Shown here in pieces: positions 44,393 to 55,061 of a stretch of DNA of 64,000 nt. Below the pieces are notes generated by a model. It was not told the DNA's origin, ran no database searches, and was given only the letters and a program-made list of their open reading frames with translations. A program made the position numbers and the translations under genes. The stretch comes from Pogostemon cablin (Eukaryota; Streptophyta; Magnoliopsida; Lamiales; Lamiaceae). The stretch spans positions 7,356,355-7,420,354 of the forward strand of contig CM042970.1 of assembly GCA_023678885.1 (NCBI GenBank). Direction: 5' to 3'. Every line of letters starts with the position of its first letter. The stretch's first letter is position 1.

Positions 44393-45711
44393 TGTTGGGG
44401 ATTTAGGACACCAAACAATGCAAATTACAGTGGATGAACAAACTAAAAAAATTACAAAAATAGAATGAAAGAATACGGTACAGCCTTGGGTAAGAACTCC
44501 AGGAAAATTAGCTTTCTGGAGCAGTTTCAGTTCTAACACGGGCGGGTTTGAACATTTATCAGATTGTTAAATCTGACCAATCTCTTCAAGTATGTTGAAT
44601 CCCAGTTTGAATTTGAGCTTCGAAATGTGTTGAGATCCAGTTCCGACTTGATCTTCCAAAGTCAGCATCTTCCAGTTCTTACACGAACATTGTTGTGCAA
44701 ATTTCCAGAACAAACAAAAAGATCGTTAGAAAAAAATTTAGCCGAGTCAAGTCCAGGACTTCACCCATAAAAAAATCACGTCCCGGTAGTGCTCACGATT
44801 CCGACGTGTTGTTCCCAAAGGTAAAACGGTTTCGTCTTTTGTACGAGTTGCACTCCACGTATGAAAGCTCCGACAAACTAAGAGATGATTGAACTAGGTT
44901 GCTCACTATATGAGACTCACAATAACACTCTAAGATATGTAACTAGTATGCAATGTATGCTTTCTCACTTTCAAAATATTTTTCATGTGCTTGTATGTTT
45001 CTGTGTGTCTCTTGTTGTGTCTAACAAATGATGAATGATCCTATTTATAGCCATCACCCCACTCATGTTTCAGGTTCCTTTAGCAGTTACAACTGCATTA
45101 AATAGGTTAATAAATGCTGGCCGTTACCAGTTCTTACATGGAGTTACAGATTGACTCTGCCATGTTTGTACTCAACTATTACATATCTAAATTTGAATTT
45201 GTAACTGATGGTTAAATGTTTCCAAGTGTCATGAACCATATCGGCCTCACTTTCAGTTGGAAATAATGTGGAATGACCCCACTCAAATGATCTTCCTTCA
45301 TTTGAATTCTTATCTGACTGGACCATTGTCCAAAAGTCAAAAATAGACTTTAATTCTTCATAATAAAATCTATAGTAATGGCTCTTATATAGTGCTTGAG
45401 AATTTTAATTCCCACACTAAAATTTCATAATGACATTGATTTATATTGGCTACATAAATGTCCATAATGACATTGAATTATGTTGGCTAACATAAATGTC
45501 CATTATATGGAATTCAAACCATTTGAACATGAGTAACTCCCACATAATCTTTATTCAACCATTCAACTTTGCATTATTTCTCACTCACCATGACTTGGTT
45601 TTGAGATTATTTGCACACTAAAAATCATAAATTCAAAAAAGCCATTTTACATATCGGTTGTTAAATAATCAATTAAATTGAATATTAATCTCTAAACCAA
45701 TATCTCCAACA
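44393..45711 (-). repeat. 5' LTR of A2 (1,319 bp)
   Basis: On the - strand it runs from TGTTGGAGATATTGG to AATCCCCAACA. It is close in length and sequence to the forward LTR at 197-1,522. About 37 bp separate it from the gag ATG; A1 has 29 bp, so there is a short extra block after the LTR here. Confidence 0.9.
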
Positions 45712-46272
45712 AATTTTTAATGTAATATTACTCTTCCATTAATAAGATTAATTGCATATATTAAACCATAGTGAAAATACAATGCAAATATCATAGTATA
45801 ACTTTTTTTAAAAATAATTTATATCATTATTTTTAATTAAAATTATATAACAAAAGACTTGTTCTCATTTAAAGTAAATGTCATGTAATATAATACAAAA
45901 TAAACTATCATATGCATAAATTTAAAACATATGGTATGTCATATGACTTTAGGATTTATGCTTTTTTTTCCCAAGTTTTATAAGACTTTACATTAATCAA
46001 ACTAGAATTTAATTAATTTTAAAATAAATAATATTTGTTTGAAACCGGCTTATAAAATCATGAACTTCATTATATACATAAGAAGCGATAAAATTCCAAT
46101 AAAATACATAATTGATGCAAATTAATAATGTTTATATGATAAACTATTTCATGGATAATTTATAATATTAATAAAAGTAATAAAATGTTTAATAAAAAGT
46201 GACAATTAATTGAGGAAAAAAATGCAACATTTATATTAAAAAAAATTGGAATATTGAATGAGTATAATATGA
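45712..46272. other. AT-rich intergenic stretch without recognised features
   Basis: Between the A2 LTR and the Mutator-like element there is about 560 bp of very AT-rich sequence. I see no ORF, terminal repeat or motif worth naming. It is the oldest non-element sequence bordering both insertions. Confidence 0.6.
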
Positions 46273-46281
46273 AAGTATAAA
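46273..46281. repeat. 9-bp target-site duplication of the Mutator-like element (left)
   Basis: AAGTATAAA recurs exactly at 55,310-55,318. Nine base pairs is the hallmark length for Mutator-like elements. Confidence 0.92.
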
Positions 46282-46532
46282 GGGAATTTTCTAAAAATGC
46301 CAATTTCAATACATTTTTTTTAAAAAGTGCCACCCACAATAATTTCTTTTTTAAATATGCCACTTTTAATTTTTTTGACCCAAAGGCCCCTCTACTCATT
46401 AAACCTTATTCTCTCTTCTCTCTCTATTGTTCATATTGCCCTATTCTCTCTTCTTACTCTATCATTCATTCTTCAAAGATTTTAAAAATTTGAGAAGATA
46501 ACCACATGAGAAAAGCAACAACGGCACAACGC
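46282..46532 (+). repeat. Left terminal inverted repeat of the MULE
   Basis: It pairs with 55,062-55,309. Shared features include AATGCCA...TTTCAATACAT, a TGCCACTTTTAATTTTTT-like block, repeated TTCTCTCTTCT, and an inner end AAGCAACAACGGCACAA. Confidence 0.9.
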
Positions 46533-46534
46533 AA

Positions 46535-46940
46535 CCTAATATGATTTTGGTCACAGAAAAGGTCGCGTACAGGGTCGCATAAAAAGTCGTGTACAAGACC
46601 GCACAGTTAGTCGCGTACAGGGTCGTACAGTTGGTCGCACGTTATTGTGCGACCTTTCTTGCGACTGTTTGTGTGACCAATCATGTGATTATATATTTCT
46701 GCCTATAGTCGCATAAGGGTCGCATGCAGGATCGCACAAGAGGTCGCATACAGGGTTGCACATAAGGTTTTATTGATGGTCGCGTGTGTTGTCTCGTAAG
46801 CAATTGCATAATTGGTTTCACAAGAAGTTTCTTATACTTGAAGCGTATAGTCATACAATAAGTTGCATCAACAGTCACAAGTAGGGTCGCTTATGTGGTT
46901 GCATGCAGGTTTGCGTGTGGTCTTGTAAGCAATTGCGTGA
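46535..46940. repeat. Left subterminal GTCGC-word array of the MULE
   Basis: Short units of roughly 10-16 bp such as GGTCGCGTACAG, GGTCGCATAC and AGTCGTGTAC follow one another without a strict period. The mirrored array at 54,420-54,835 carries the reverse-complement words (GCGACCATGCACGCGACTA). Confidence 0.85.
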
Positions 46941-47265
46941 TTGTTCATGTAACTACATTTGTAACAAAAAAATGCAACTAAATTATTTATAATATAAGCC
47001 CATAATCACATAGTTGAAACATATAGTATAAGAACAAATATTACAATCCTCAATTTGAAAGCACGAAAAACAATGATTAAAGCAACTTTGAATACATAAA
47101 AAGTCAATGATCCAAACAAAAATACCTAACTTTACAATGATTTGAGTACACAACTCAACAAAAATGCTAAGCTAGCATGTTTTGTAAACTGCATTGTTAT
47201 AAGTTCATCTAATAACTAAATAATTGAAGTACTACTAATTACAGTGCTACAAGTTCATCTAAGAA
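46941..47265. other. MULE interior with no recognised feature
   Basis: AT-rich sequence between the left array and the Ulp1 fragment. I see no gene or repeat here. Confidence 0.5.
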
Positions 47266-47481
47266 TAACTCCGCACAAATCGTTTCCTCCACTCCACATA
47301 TTTTGAAGGATCGATCTTATCAACTAAGTGACTAGTGGCAAGACACTCAATAAACTTGATAGATAAAAAAGATCACAATCATCTCCTCCATGTTGGTTAG
47401 GTGTTTGGTCATAGAGTACCAAAGTACATTCATTCTTAGCGTCTTTAATACACTTTTTTCCAAACATTCGCCTCTAAACAA
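47266..47481 (-). pseudogene. Ulp1-like protease C-terminal fragment (MULE)
   Basis: On the - strand, a frame after the CACTA insertion reads QHGGDDCDLFIYQVY, which matches the Q...GDCG.F pattern of C48 (Ulp1/SENP) proteases around the catalytic Gln and Cys. An ECLATSHLVDKIDP-like tail follows after a shift. The preceding part of the domain is at 52,026-52,337. Confidence 0.65.
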
Positions 47482-47905
47482 CACTACACCAAAAACGCTG
47501 ATAGACATCACCAAATAGACATCTGTTTATCATAAAATCAATGTTTTTCATATAAAATCGATGTCTTTTCCTGAATCGATGTCTATCAGTGTGAAAACGC
47601 TGATAAACATCGGTTTTCAAAGAAAATGAGCTGATAGACATCGATTTTTTATTAATCGATGTCTTTAAAGCGATGTCTATTTGAAATTTTAAAAAAATAC
47701 TTTGATAGACATCGGTTTTTAATAATCGATGACTTTTCTTGCGATGTTTATTCGCACCTCTAAATAAAATCCATTAATAGACATCAGTTTTGAAAACCAA
47801 TGTCTTTTGCGTGATGTTTATTCCATAATAGACATCGGCTCCTTTAAAAATAAGCTGATTGACATCGGTTTTGTGAAACCGATGTCTTTTTTCCGATGCC
47901 TTTTT
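47482..47905. repeat. Left subterminal repeats of the CACTA element
   Basis: Many copies of GACATCGGTTTT and AATCGATGTCTTT occur in both orientations, often as short hairpins of the form GACATCG...CGATGTC. Confidence 0.9.
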
Positions 47906-48102
47906 AAATTAAAAATTAAAAAATTTTAACAAGATTCGAACTTGACTCTCCAGAGTTGTGTTCCCTAGGCAACCAGAAATGCCAATTACTTTTGTTACAT
48001 TTATTGGAAAAAAATAATATTAACTTAAAATAGAAAAAACCCTAAAAAGTCTTCCCTCCAACTCATTTCATTATCCCGCCTAGACACTTAAAAAAATTTA
48101 AG

Positions 48103-48277
48103 GATTCCACGAGGCCACAACCCAAGTCTTCGCTCTTTGCTGAAATCGCGATTTCACGAACAAGAAGCAGAGTCGCAGTCGTCATTTAGGGATTCCCACG
48201 AGGGCACAACCCAAGTCTTTCCTCTTTGCTGAAACCGCGATTCCACGAGCAAGAAGCAAAGCTGCCGTCGTCGTTCG
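48103..48277. repeat. Two tandem copies of an 88-bp unit, GC-richer than surroundings
   Basis: Copy 1 (48,103-48,190) and copy 2 (48,191-48,277) share GATTCCACGAGG, CACAACCCAAGTCTT, TCTTTGCTGAAA and CGAACAAGAAGC. The following GTTCGGGTGGCAGAAA also repeats twice (48,275-48,317). The region could be the 5' part of a captured or element transcript; no protein family is recognised. Confidence 0.7.
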
Positions 48278-48317
48278 GGTGGCAGAAAGACCCGCCATCG
48301 TTCGGGTGGCAGAAAAA

Positions 48318-49600
48318 AGGGGCGAAGGTTTCCTATTCTCTCACTCATTCAATCCTACTTTAATTTTTCCTATTTTAGTGCCCCTTTTCTCAATTGGACC
48401 TGTTTAAACATTTCAGCTGTTTTCCTAAGGTAAGCCTATTTTATAGTGTTTACCAAAACCTGGAGTTCCTTGACTCTATAAGATTTCTAAGTATTTACTA
48501 CACTCATGCATTAGTTAATATGTAATTTGAAACTGAGGATTGTTCTTGTGAATAATTATTATCTCAGAGATAATATTGTGTTATGATGCTTATAAAATAG
48601 CATACTATTAAGAGATAAATTGATTACTTGATTCGTACATAATACTGGAATGTGCCAAAAAGTGTCAGGAGCTTATCGGCGGTTGCCCACAAGAAAGATG
48701 TTGAACAAGCCGGACTGAAGAAATAAGTTGCTCAAATAATCTTGCACATTGACCAGGAGGAACATCAATATAAAGCTGAAGGAGAGATTCATGATCAGGT
48801 GATTAGTTAATGCATTCAGATTATCAGTTGTGGTGATTTTAAATAAGTTACTTATAGATTCCTTGTTCAAGCGTGTATCTTACAGTGAAGATGATGGAAT
48901 CATGAGGTAAGTTTTTTTCAGAAAAATCATATAATAAGTGCTGTGAAAAGGTAATGTTTTGAGAGGAGTAGGACATGAATCAAATTTGGTGTGTGATAGG
49001 GAAATCATTTCCCAGTACTACTTTTGATTCCACACCTTAACGTAGTGGACTAATGGGTCATACCTTTTTCAAATGTGAGATATGAAGTTTGAAATACATA
49101 CTTTTGAATCATCTAACCAATTATTATACCATTCCTCTAAGTTTACTTATGATTCTTATCTAGTTTTAACTTTTAATGCTTTGTTTAGGCTTTACATTTT
49201 AAATAAATAATTGAATTGAAGTGAGAGGTACATTGTTTGGTTTTTCTTATAAGAAAATGGGCATAAAATGCATTGAAAATTATTATCATTCTTATATATT
49301 TTGAAAGTTCATGCTAAGTGTTCGATGAAATGCCAATGTAAAAATTGTTATGCTGTATTTTGCTACAAATTGAAAATTTGTTATTATTAGGGGAAGATGT
49401 TATGCATGGATGCTTGATTTTTGGCTAGGAAATGAGGGAAGGTGATGAGATGTAATTCTTGTTTAGAAAAGTAGCATCTAAAGCTTTGGATTATTGACTG
49501 CTTTTCTACACTCAAGATTTGTTGTGAGTCTTCACTTATCTTTATATATAATATACTTGCCTTGGATTCTTCCACTTCCAACTATTTAGTTCTAGTAACT
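48318..49600. other. CACTA interior, no recognised gene
   Basis: This stretch has alternating AT-rich sequence and short GA-rich, exon-like patches (about 48,660-48,800). Short segments such as VEQAGLKK and HIDQEEHQYKAEGE can be read, but with stops and no family match. It may be a decayed captured gene. Confidence 0.4.
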
Positions 49601-49634
49601 GATGAAGCTTTCATACTATACACAAACTAAGTTA

Positions 49635-50560
49635 AAACTTATGATCAAATAACCGAGTGGCAGTCTACTAGGGAATCTATCATAATTTAGCACAAAGTCA
49701 GTCTTTGTGTTGTAAATTGTTTCATTTGGAAATAAATTAGGCTTCATGACATATATAATTGAAAAGCTACTGAAGTCTAGTTTATAAGGAGTTTTGAAAA
49801 TTTCAATTTGAAGTTTTGAGTGATGAGTTATGATCAAAATACCAATTAGCGGCAGTCTCTGGAATCTGTCAAAAATAGCACAATATCATTCCATAATTTG
49901 AAAAACTGTTTTGATCAGGACTAAATTAGGCTTCATATAATATATGATTAGAAAGCTATAGAAGTCTAGTTTCTATTAAATTTAGAAATTTTCAGTTTGG
50001 AGTTTTGAGTGAAAAGTTATGATCAAAACACGAAAGAGTGGCAGTCTACTTGGGAATCTGTCAAAGACAGCACTATGTCAGTCTTTAAATCAAAAACTAT
50101 TTTATTTGGGAATAAATTAGGCTCCATGAAATATATCATTAGAAAGCTCTAGAAGTCTAGTTTCTATTAAATTTTGAATTTTTCAATTTGGAATTTTGAG
50201 TGAAAAGTTATGATCAAAATACGAAAGAGTGGAAGTATACTCGGGAATCTGCCAAAGACAACATTATGTTAGTCCTTAAATCGAAAACTGTTTTGTTCGG
50301 GAATAAATTAGACTCCATGGAATATATCATTAGAATGCTCTAGAAGTCTAGTTTCTATTAAATTTTGAAATTTTCAATTTTGAGTTTTGAGTGAAAAGTT
50401 ATGATTAAAATACCAATGAGCGGCTGTCTACTCGGGAATGTCTCAAAGACAGCACATTGTCAGTTTTTGAATAGAAAACTATTTTGTTTGTGAATAAATT
50501 AAGATTGATGACATGAATCATTAGAAATCTATAGAAGTCTAGTTTCTATTCAATTTCATT
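49635..50560. repeat. Tandem array of about 190-bp units (five copies) within the CACTA element
   Basis: Each unit contains ATGATCAAAA, GGCAGTCTACT.GGGAATCTGTC, a CAGTCTTT block, AAATTAGGCT and TAGAAGTCTAGTTTCTATTAAATTTTGA. Units start near 49,640, 49,830, 50,018, 50,209 and 50,400, with spacing about 188-191 bp. Identity is highest among the inner units. There is no ORF. Confidence 0.88.
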
Positions 50561-51674
50561 TGTCATGCTACTTGAGCCAATTTAGAATTTTACTTTGGAT
50601 AATTACATAATCTTGGTAGGGGAAAATTCTATATTAGGTCTGTTTTTGTGGGGTTTTGAGCATGGACAAAACAAGTGTTTACCATCTGAGCTCATATGGA
50701 TTAATTTATGTTAATGATATCCTTTGCCATAAATATTATCTTATAGAGTATGAGCTGAATGAGCTCCTTGTACAGCGTAGTTATATCATAATTTATATGT
50801 TGTACAGCAGAATGAGCTACCTGTATTGCTCTTGGAATGGTTCACTACTGCAAAAGTAAGTCCAACCTAAAAGGTTTACTTAGTGTTTCCCTATTTTTCC
50901 TAATTCTTGACTGGAATGTTCTAATTATTATGACCTGAATAATAAATAATAATTCGCTACCTAATGTTATTTCAAGATGTAGCATTTAATATCATATTGA
51001 TCTTACATTCTGGAATCAGTTATTCAGTAACTTAAAGATAATGAACTTTGCAGGAAATAACTGAGTTATATGAGCAAGAGTTGAACTTGGAGCAGGTTAT
51101 TGAAGATAAATAATTTGAAGGTAATTAATTTATTATCAAATAGTTTGTTAGCATGTGATTGTGTTAGGCTAATTAGTTTTTCTTAGATGCCTACATATAA
51201 GCAATTTCATTTTTACTTAGTTGCCTTAATTCCATTTTATGTATTTTGATGATACGATAAAGATGAATTGCCTAAATTTCATTGTGTATTATGATGACCA
51301 ATTTATTAATTTGATCTTTCAAAATTCTTGCAGTTTCTGAATGGGAAAATTGATGATTCATATTTTTTTCTGGGAAAGATTTGAAGTGTGGAGACTTTAA
51401 TGGTATTCAGCAATGTCTTATAGATACGTGGATTGGAAACAATTGATCAGGAGGTTTTAGTATAAATTTAAGTTTTATTCATGTAAAAATGATATTTGGA
51501 TTTAATTAATTAGGATATTCTTGTACTTTTAGATTTAAAGGATGATTTACTATGTATTTTAAATTAAATATTTGAAATTTTTGTAAAAAAATCATAATTT
51601 TTTAGTTATATAGCATAATTGTGTTTAATCTAATATAAATAATATAATAAATTTATGTATAAAATTATATAAAA
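50561..51674. other. CACTA interior downstream of the tandem array
   Basis: AT-rich sequence with one short exon-like patch after an AG at about 51,054 (frame EITELYEQELNLEQVIEDK, then stop). That is a plausible leftover of a spliced transcript end, but I do not recognise the protein. The rest shows nothing clear. Confidence 0.4.
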
Positions 51675-52025
51675 ATATGAAAGACATCATGTAAAAATCG
51701 ATGTCTATTGGTGTAAAACTGATGTCTATGCAATGTAAGACATCAATGGAAAAACGATGTTAACTAAGTGCAACTGATGTCTTTACATGGAAAGACATCG
51801 GTTAATAACTGATATTTAATGTGTCTTCGCCGATGTCTTTGTCGGGGATGATATCGGTTTATATCCGATGTCTTTTTATCATATCTGATGTCTTTTCTAG
51901 AAAAGACATTGGTGGATAATCGATGTCAAAGAATGCACTTTCAACATCAGGGGCTTCAACATCGGCTGCTTGGTGAAATAGACATCGATTTTTAACCGAT
52001 GTCTATCAGCATTTTTGGTGTAGTG
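51675..52025. repeat. Right subterminal repeats of the CACTA element
   Basis: Copies of AAGACATCG.....CGATGTC words, mirrored to the left end, run up to the inverted CACTA terminus. Confidence 0.9.
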
Positions 52026-52337
52026 CATGCAAATAGATAAAAGCATCACCGTCATATGTTTAAACTTTTTTGAATATCACCCATGAAACTCCTTTTTGAC
52101 ATTGAGTCATAAACAAATATTTCTTTGGTGTTAATCATTAACTCATATGCAACCCAATGTGATCCAGACACATGTGCAACACCTAGAACTCGAGAAATAT
52201 TAGACCAATGACAACCTCCTTGAATTGGTAAATTTCCACCTACATATTCCATTATCACCTTACTTTTGTCTTCTCACTTTCATTTTCTATTTGTTCTATT
52301 TGATGTATGCCAATTTATCAACTCAATGTGCTCATCA
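52026..52337 (-). pseudogene. Ulp1-like (C48) protease fragment of the MULE
   Basis: On the - strand the frame includes VIMEYVGGNLPIQGG, then GSHWVAYELMINTKEIFVYDSM: the HWV (catalytic His) and YDS (catalytic Asp) signatures of Ulp1 proteases, in the right order and spacing. In-frame stops near 52,055 and 52,270 break it. Plant MULEs have repeatedly captured Ulp1 domains; in the cell the enzyme removes SUMO from proteins. The Cys-containing end lies past the CACTA insertion at 47,266-47,481. Confidence 0.75.
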
Positions 52338-52342
52338 ATAGG
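52338..52342. repeat. Target-site duplication of solo LTR H (left)
   Basis: ATAGG recurs at 53,790-53,794. Excision makes the MULE coding frame read through (GPIDEHIELINWH on the - strand). Confidence 0.9.
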
Positions 52343-53789
52343 TGATCGGTGTGAAATTCACCTAGATTTTAAGTGGATTTTTGTGGCTTTAATTCAATAA
52401 TTGAGCATGATTTTAATGAAAATATTATTAATTGCTTGATTATTTGGAGAAATGTATTTTTGTTTATTTTTGCAGAAAAATGGGTGATTTTGATAAAAAT
52501 GGATTCTACGAGTGAAGAGGAAGATGTGGGAGAAAACGGAGCTCGATTTGGAGTTGAAACGAGCAAGAACGGGCCAAAGAAAAATTTGTTATAAATCTCA
52601 TTTTTGGTCTCATGAGCTAAATTATCCCACATTTATTACTTACCACAAATTCCTCTCACTCTACCACTACATGAACCCACTTGTCCCACATTGGAAACTC
52701 ACTCAAATTTCTCTCACTCTTACTACTATAAATACCTTCTTTCATAAAAGCCACCATTGAACCATTCTTTACCCATTTAAAATCCATTAAATTAAATTAT
52801 TTCTAGATTTAATAGTTGAGAGGAGTTTTAAGTAAGACCTCCATAGTTGAGATCACTCCCCATTTCGGGGCGAGAGATCCGTAATTTTAAATGTTTTTCT
52901 AGATTAGGATTTTAATTGCTTTCCAAGAAGGTGGGGACACCAAAGAAAGGATGAGCTTGGTGGATGTAAAAACTTCATTTGGTGAAATCTAATCCTACTT
53001 ATTGTCTTTTTATTTTTTATGTTTTGGATATTTAATTAATGCTTGAATTATGGATTAATTTGTGATATTGTTTAATTGTGTTTCCAGCTTTGATTAGTTC
53101 ATTTATGAATGCTTAATTGCTTAATTTATATGTTTGATTTATGTGGTTAATTGTCTATTGCATGTGGTTAGAACGAGAGTTCAATTATGTGTCTTATGAA
53201 TTAATTGAATCATTTCATCATGTGAGTTATATGGATTAATATGGGAAGAGTTGGAGACAACCTCTCATGTTTAGAATAACATAAATGGACGCTAGAAAGG
53301 TTAGATCGAGAGGTCAATTAATCTAGTGAGGGGAACCCAACCTTAGTGAATTCATAGTACCTAGAAAGGGAATATTGCCTATGATTTAGTACTTTTTAGG
53401 GAACTCGTACGTGTAATTAGTACCTATTGGGAGGTGTTCGATATAGTATCGATCCTATGTGCTATTTTGGGGCCTTTGTAAGGGCGTACATCCTCTTCAT
53501 CTCGAGAGAGAGTTTAGGTAGAATTTGTGATCGCTCTTACTATGATAGCTTAAATTGGGAGGCAATTAGATGTGTTACATGATTGATCCATTTGAAGTGC
53601 ATCATGAAAATTTCCTTTGCATTAAAAATTCCAAAAATATTGTAATTAGTTTCTTTTCTTGTTTTTATTATCTCTCTTCTCGGTCGTCCCTAACTAATAC
53701 GAGACTATAACTTGAAGGCCATAAATCCTAAATTCCCTTGGGCTCGATAAATTCTTTAATTGGTCATCCCGACTATATACGACCAATCA
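52343..53789 (+). mobile_element. Solo LTR H (Gypsy, related to family D)
   Basis: It runs from TGATCGGTGTGAAATTCACC to TACGACCAATCA (1,447 bp) with perfect ATAGG duplications. The sequence AACGGAGCTCGATTTGGAGT and GAAACGAGCAAGAACGGGCC resembles the leader of the D LTR, and the end GACTATATACGACCAATCA is shared with D. Unlike D, it has no array of palindromic words at the equivalent place. A TATA-like CTATAAATACC lies at about 52,725-52,735. Confidence 0.92.
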
Positions 53790-53794
53790 ATAGG

Positions 53795-54330
53795 CCCATC
53801 AAGATTGATCCTTTCATATTGATCACGATCTTCTTCTTTGGATTCAAAAAAATAATGCTCGCTCACAAAAGAACTGTTGGGTGCATCACATTCAAACTGA
53901 ATGCCACTACCAAGATCATCACGATTCTCATGTGGAATTGTGTTCCTTGATGAATTAGTCAAAATATGATTAGGAGAAACCACTGAAATTCTACTTGTCA
54001 TAATAATTTCCAAACACAAGGGCAATGACAATGGATATTTCTTATTCATCATCAACAACAGTTGCACGTCATATAACTCATTTACCAGACAAGGAGGTAC
54101 GATTCCATTTGATTTATAGCCAAAACAATATGACATCTTAATGTCATGATTTTCTTTGTTAACTTTGGTCACATCAAACATTTTGTCTAATAATTATTCA
54201 TAATTTGTGTCTATATCTGTCCACATAATTTTTGACTTGGTTTCCTCTCCATCATATTTCCATTGACCGGAATCACGTAGCCATTTTCCATTCCAAAGGC
54301 ATAAAATAGGAATCTTATCTGAAATTTGAA
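53795..54330 (-). pseudogene. MURA-like transposase N-terminal fragment (MULE)
   Basis: On the - strand the sequence reads LWNGKWLRDSGQWKYDGEE, a stop near 54,200, then MFDVTKVNKENHDIKMSY and PLSLPLCLEI. This layout resembles the N-terminal domain of plant MuDR/MURA transposases (an ICL.NGKW start and a late PPLCV.I). It leads directly into the Ulp1-like part, with no WRKY-like zinc finger, DDE core or SWIM finger between. Assignment rests on remembered family patterns. Confidence 0.55.
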
Positions 54331-54419
54331 ATATATATTTAATATTAAAAAAATGTTAAAAATTGTATATACGTTATTTAAGTGCAGCCTCATTTGTTTA
54401 TATGCTTGACAAATCATGT

Positions 54420-54835
54420 GCACGCTACTAATCAAGCAACCATTCATGTGACTACATATGCGACCATGCACGCGACTACTCATGCGACCATGCACGACTA
54501 CTCAAGCAAATATGCATGCAACTACACATGCGACCATAAACGCGACTAACCAAACGACCATCCACGCGAGCGACTATTCACGTGACTGATCAAGCGACCA
54601 TGCACGCGACTACTCATACGACCTTACACGCGACTAACTAAGCGACCATGCACGCGTGCGACTACTCACGTGACTAGTCAAGCGACCATGCACGCGACCA
54701 TTTATGCGATCATGCACGCGACTAACCATGTAACTAATTACGCGACTGTTCACGCAACCAGTCGTTCGACTTACAAGTGACTACTTACTGAAGGTGCGTG
54801 TGACCTTACGCGCAACCTGTCACGCAACTCTTCGC
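54420..54835. repeat. Right subterminal GCGAC-word array of the MULE
   Basis: Units such as GCGACCATGCACGCGACTA and CTCATGCGACCATGCACGC recur with irregular 15-40 bp spacing. This is the mirror image of the array at 46,535-46,940. Confidence 0.85.
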
Positions 54836-55061
54836 AAATTGTGATTTCTATACCTCAAAGTTTAGATTTTTACCAAAATATTCACAATATGTGTGTTAAT
54901 CAATATTCTAAATATCTCAGGTGATGTAAAAATTCTTATTCATCTAATCAAACGCCAAAATAACATCATTCCAACATAACTCACATGTTTATTTTCACAA
55001 AACCCTAAGTTTAGTTTATGAAAAATAAATTGTAAAATTTACTAACCTAAAATTCACAAAT

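Larger units (their letters stand above)
5286..45711 (-). mobile_element. Family A element A2, - strand, expanded to 40 kb by nested insertions
   Basis: The pieces, read on the - strand, are: 5' LTR 45,711-44,393; gag start 44,355-44,252; gag middle 35,903-35,738; gag remainder 7,783-7,035; 3' non-coding region and polypurine tract 7,034-6,175; 3' LTR 6,174-5,286 (truncated). Element B interrupts gag between the first two gag pieces, and element C interrupts it between the second and third. Each boundary falls at matching positions of the A1 gag, and both insertions carry 5-bp target duplications. A2 is therefore older than B and C. Confidence 0.85.
47482..52025. mobile_element. Non-autonomous CACTA (En/Spm-type) transposon
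   Basis: The ends are CACTACACCAAAAACGCTGA and, inverted, CACTACACCAAAAATGCTGA (one mismatch), continuing into the shared GATAGACATC. The 3-bp flanks are CAA and CAT, so the target duplication is only two of three bases. Subterminal regions are filled with GACATCGGTTTTnnAACCGATGTC words, as expected for binding sites of a TnpA-like protein. No TNP2-type transposase or TnpA ORF is present. It lies in the Ulp1 fragment of the MULE, which is collinear across it. Confidence 0.92.

Noticed and set aside
46535..46940. Short repeated units that might look like a CRISPR array
   Set aside because: Units are irregular in length and sequence, there are no unique spacers of constant size, and the setting is a eukaryotic transposon.
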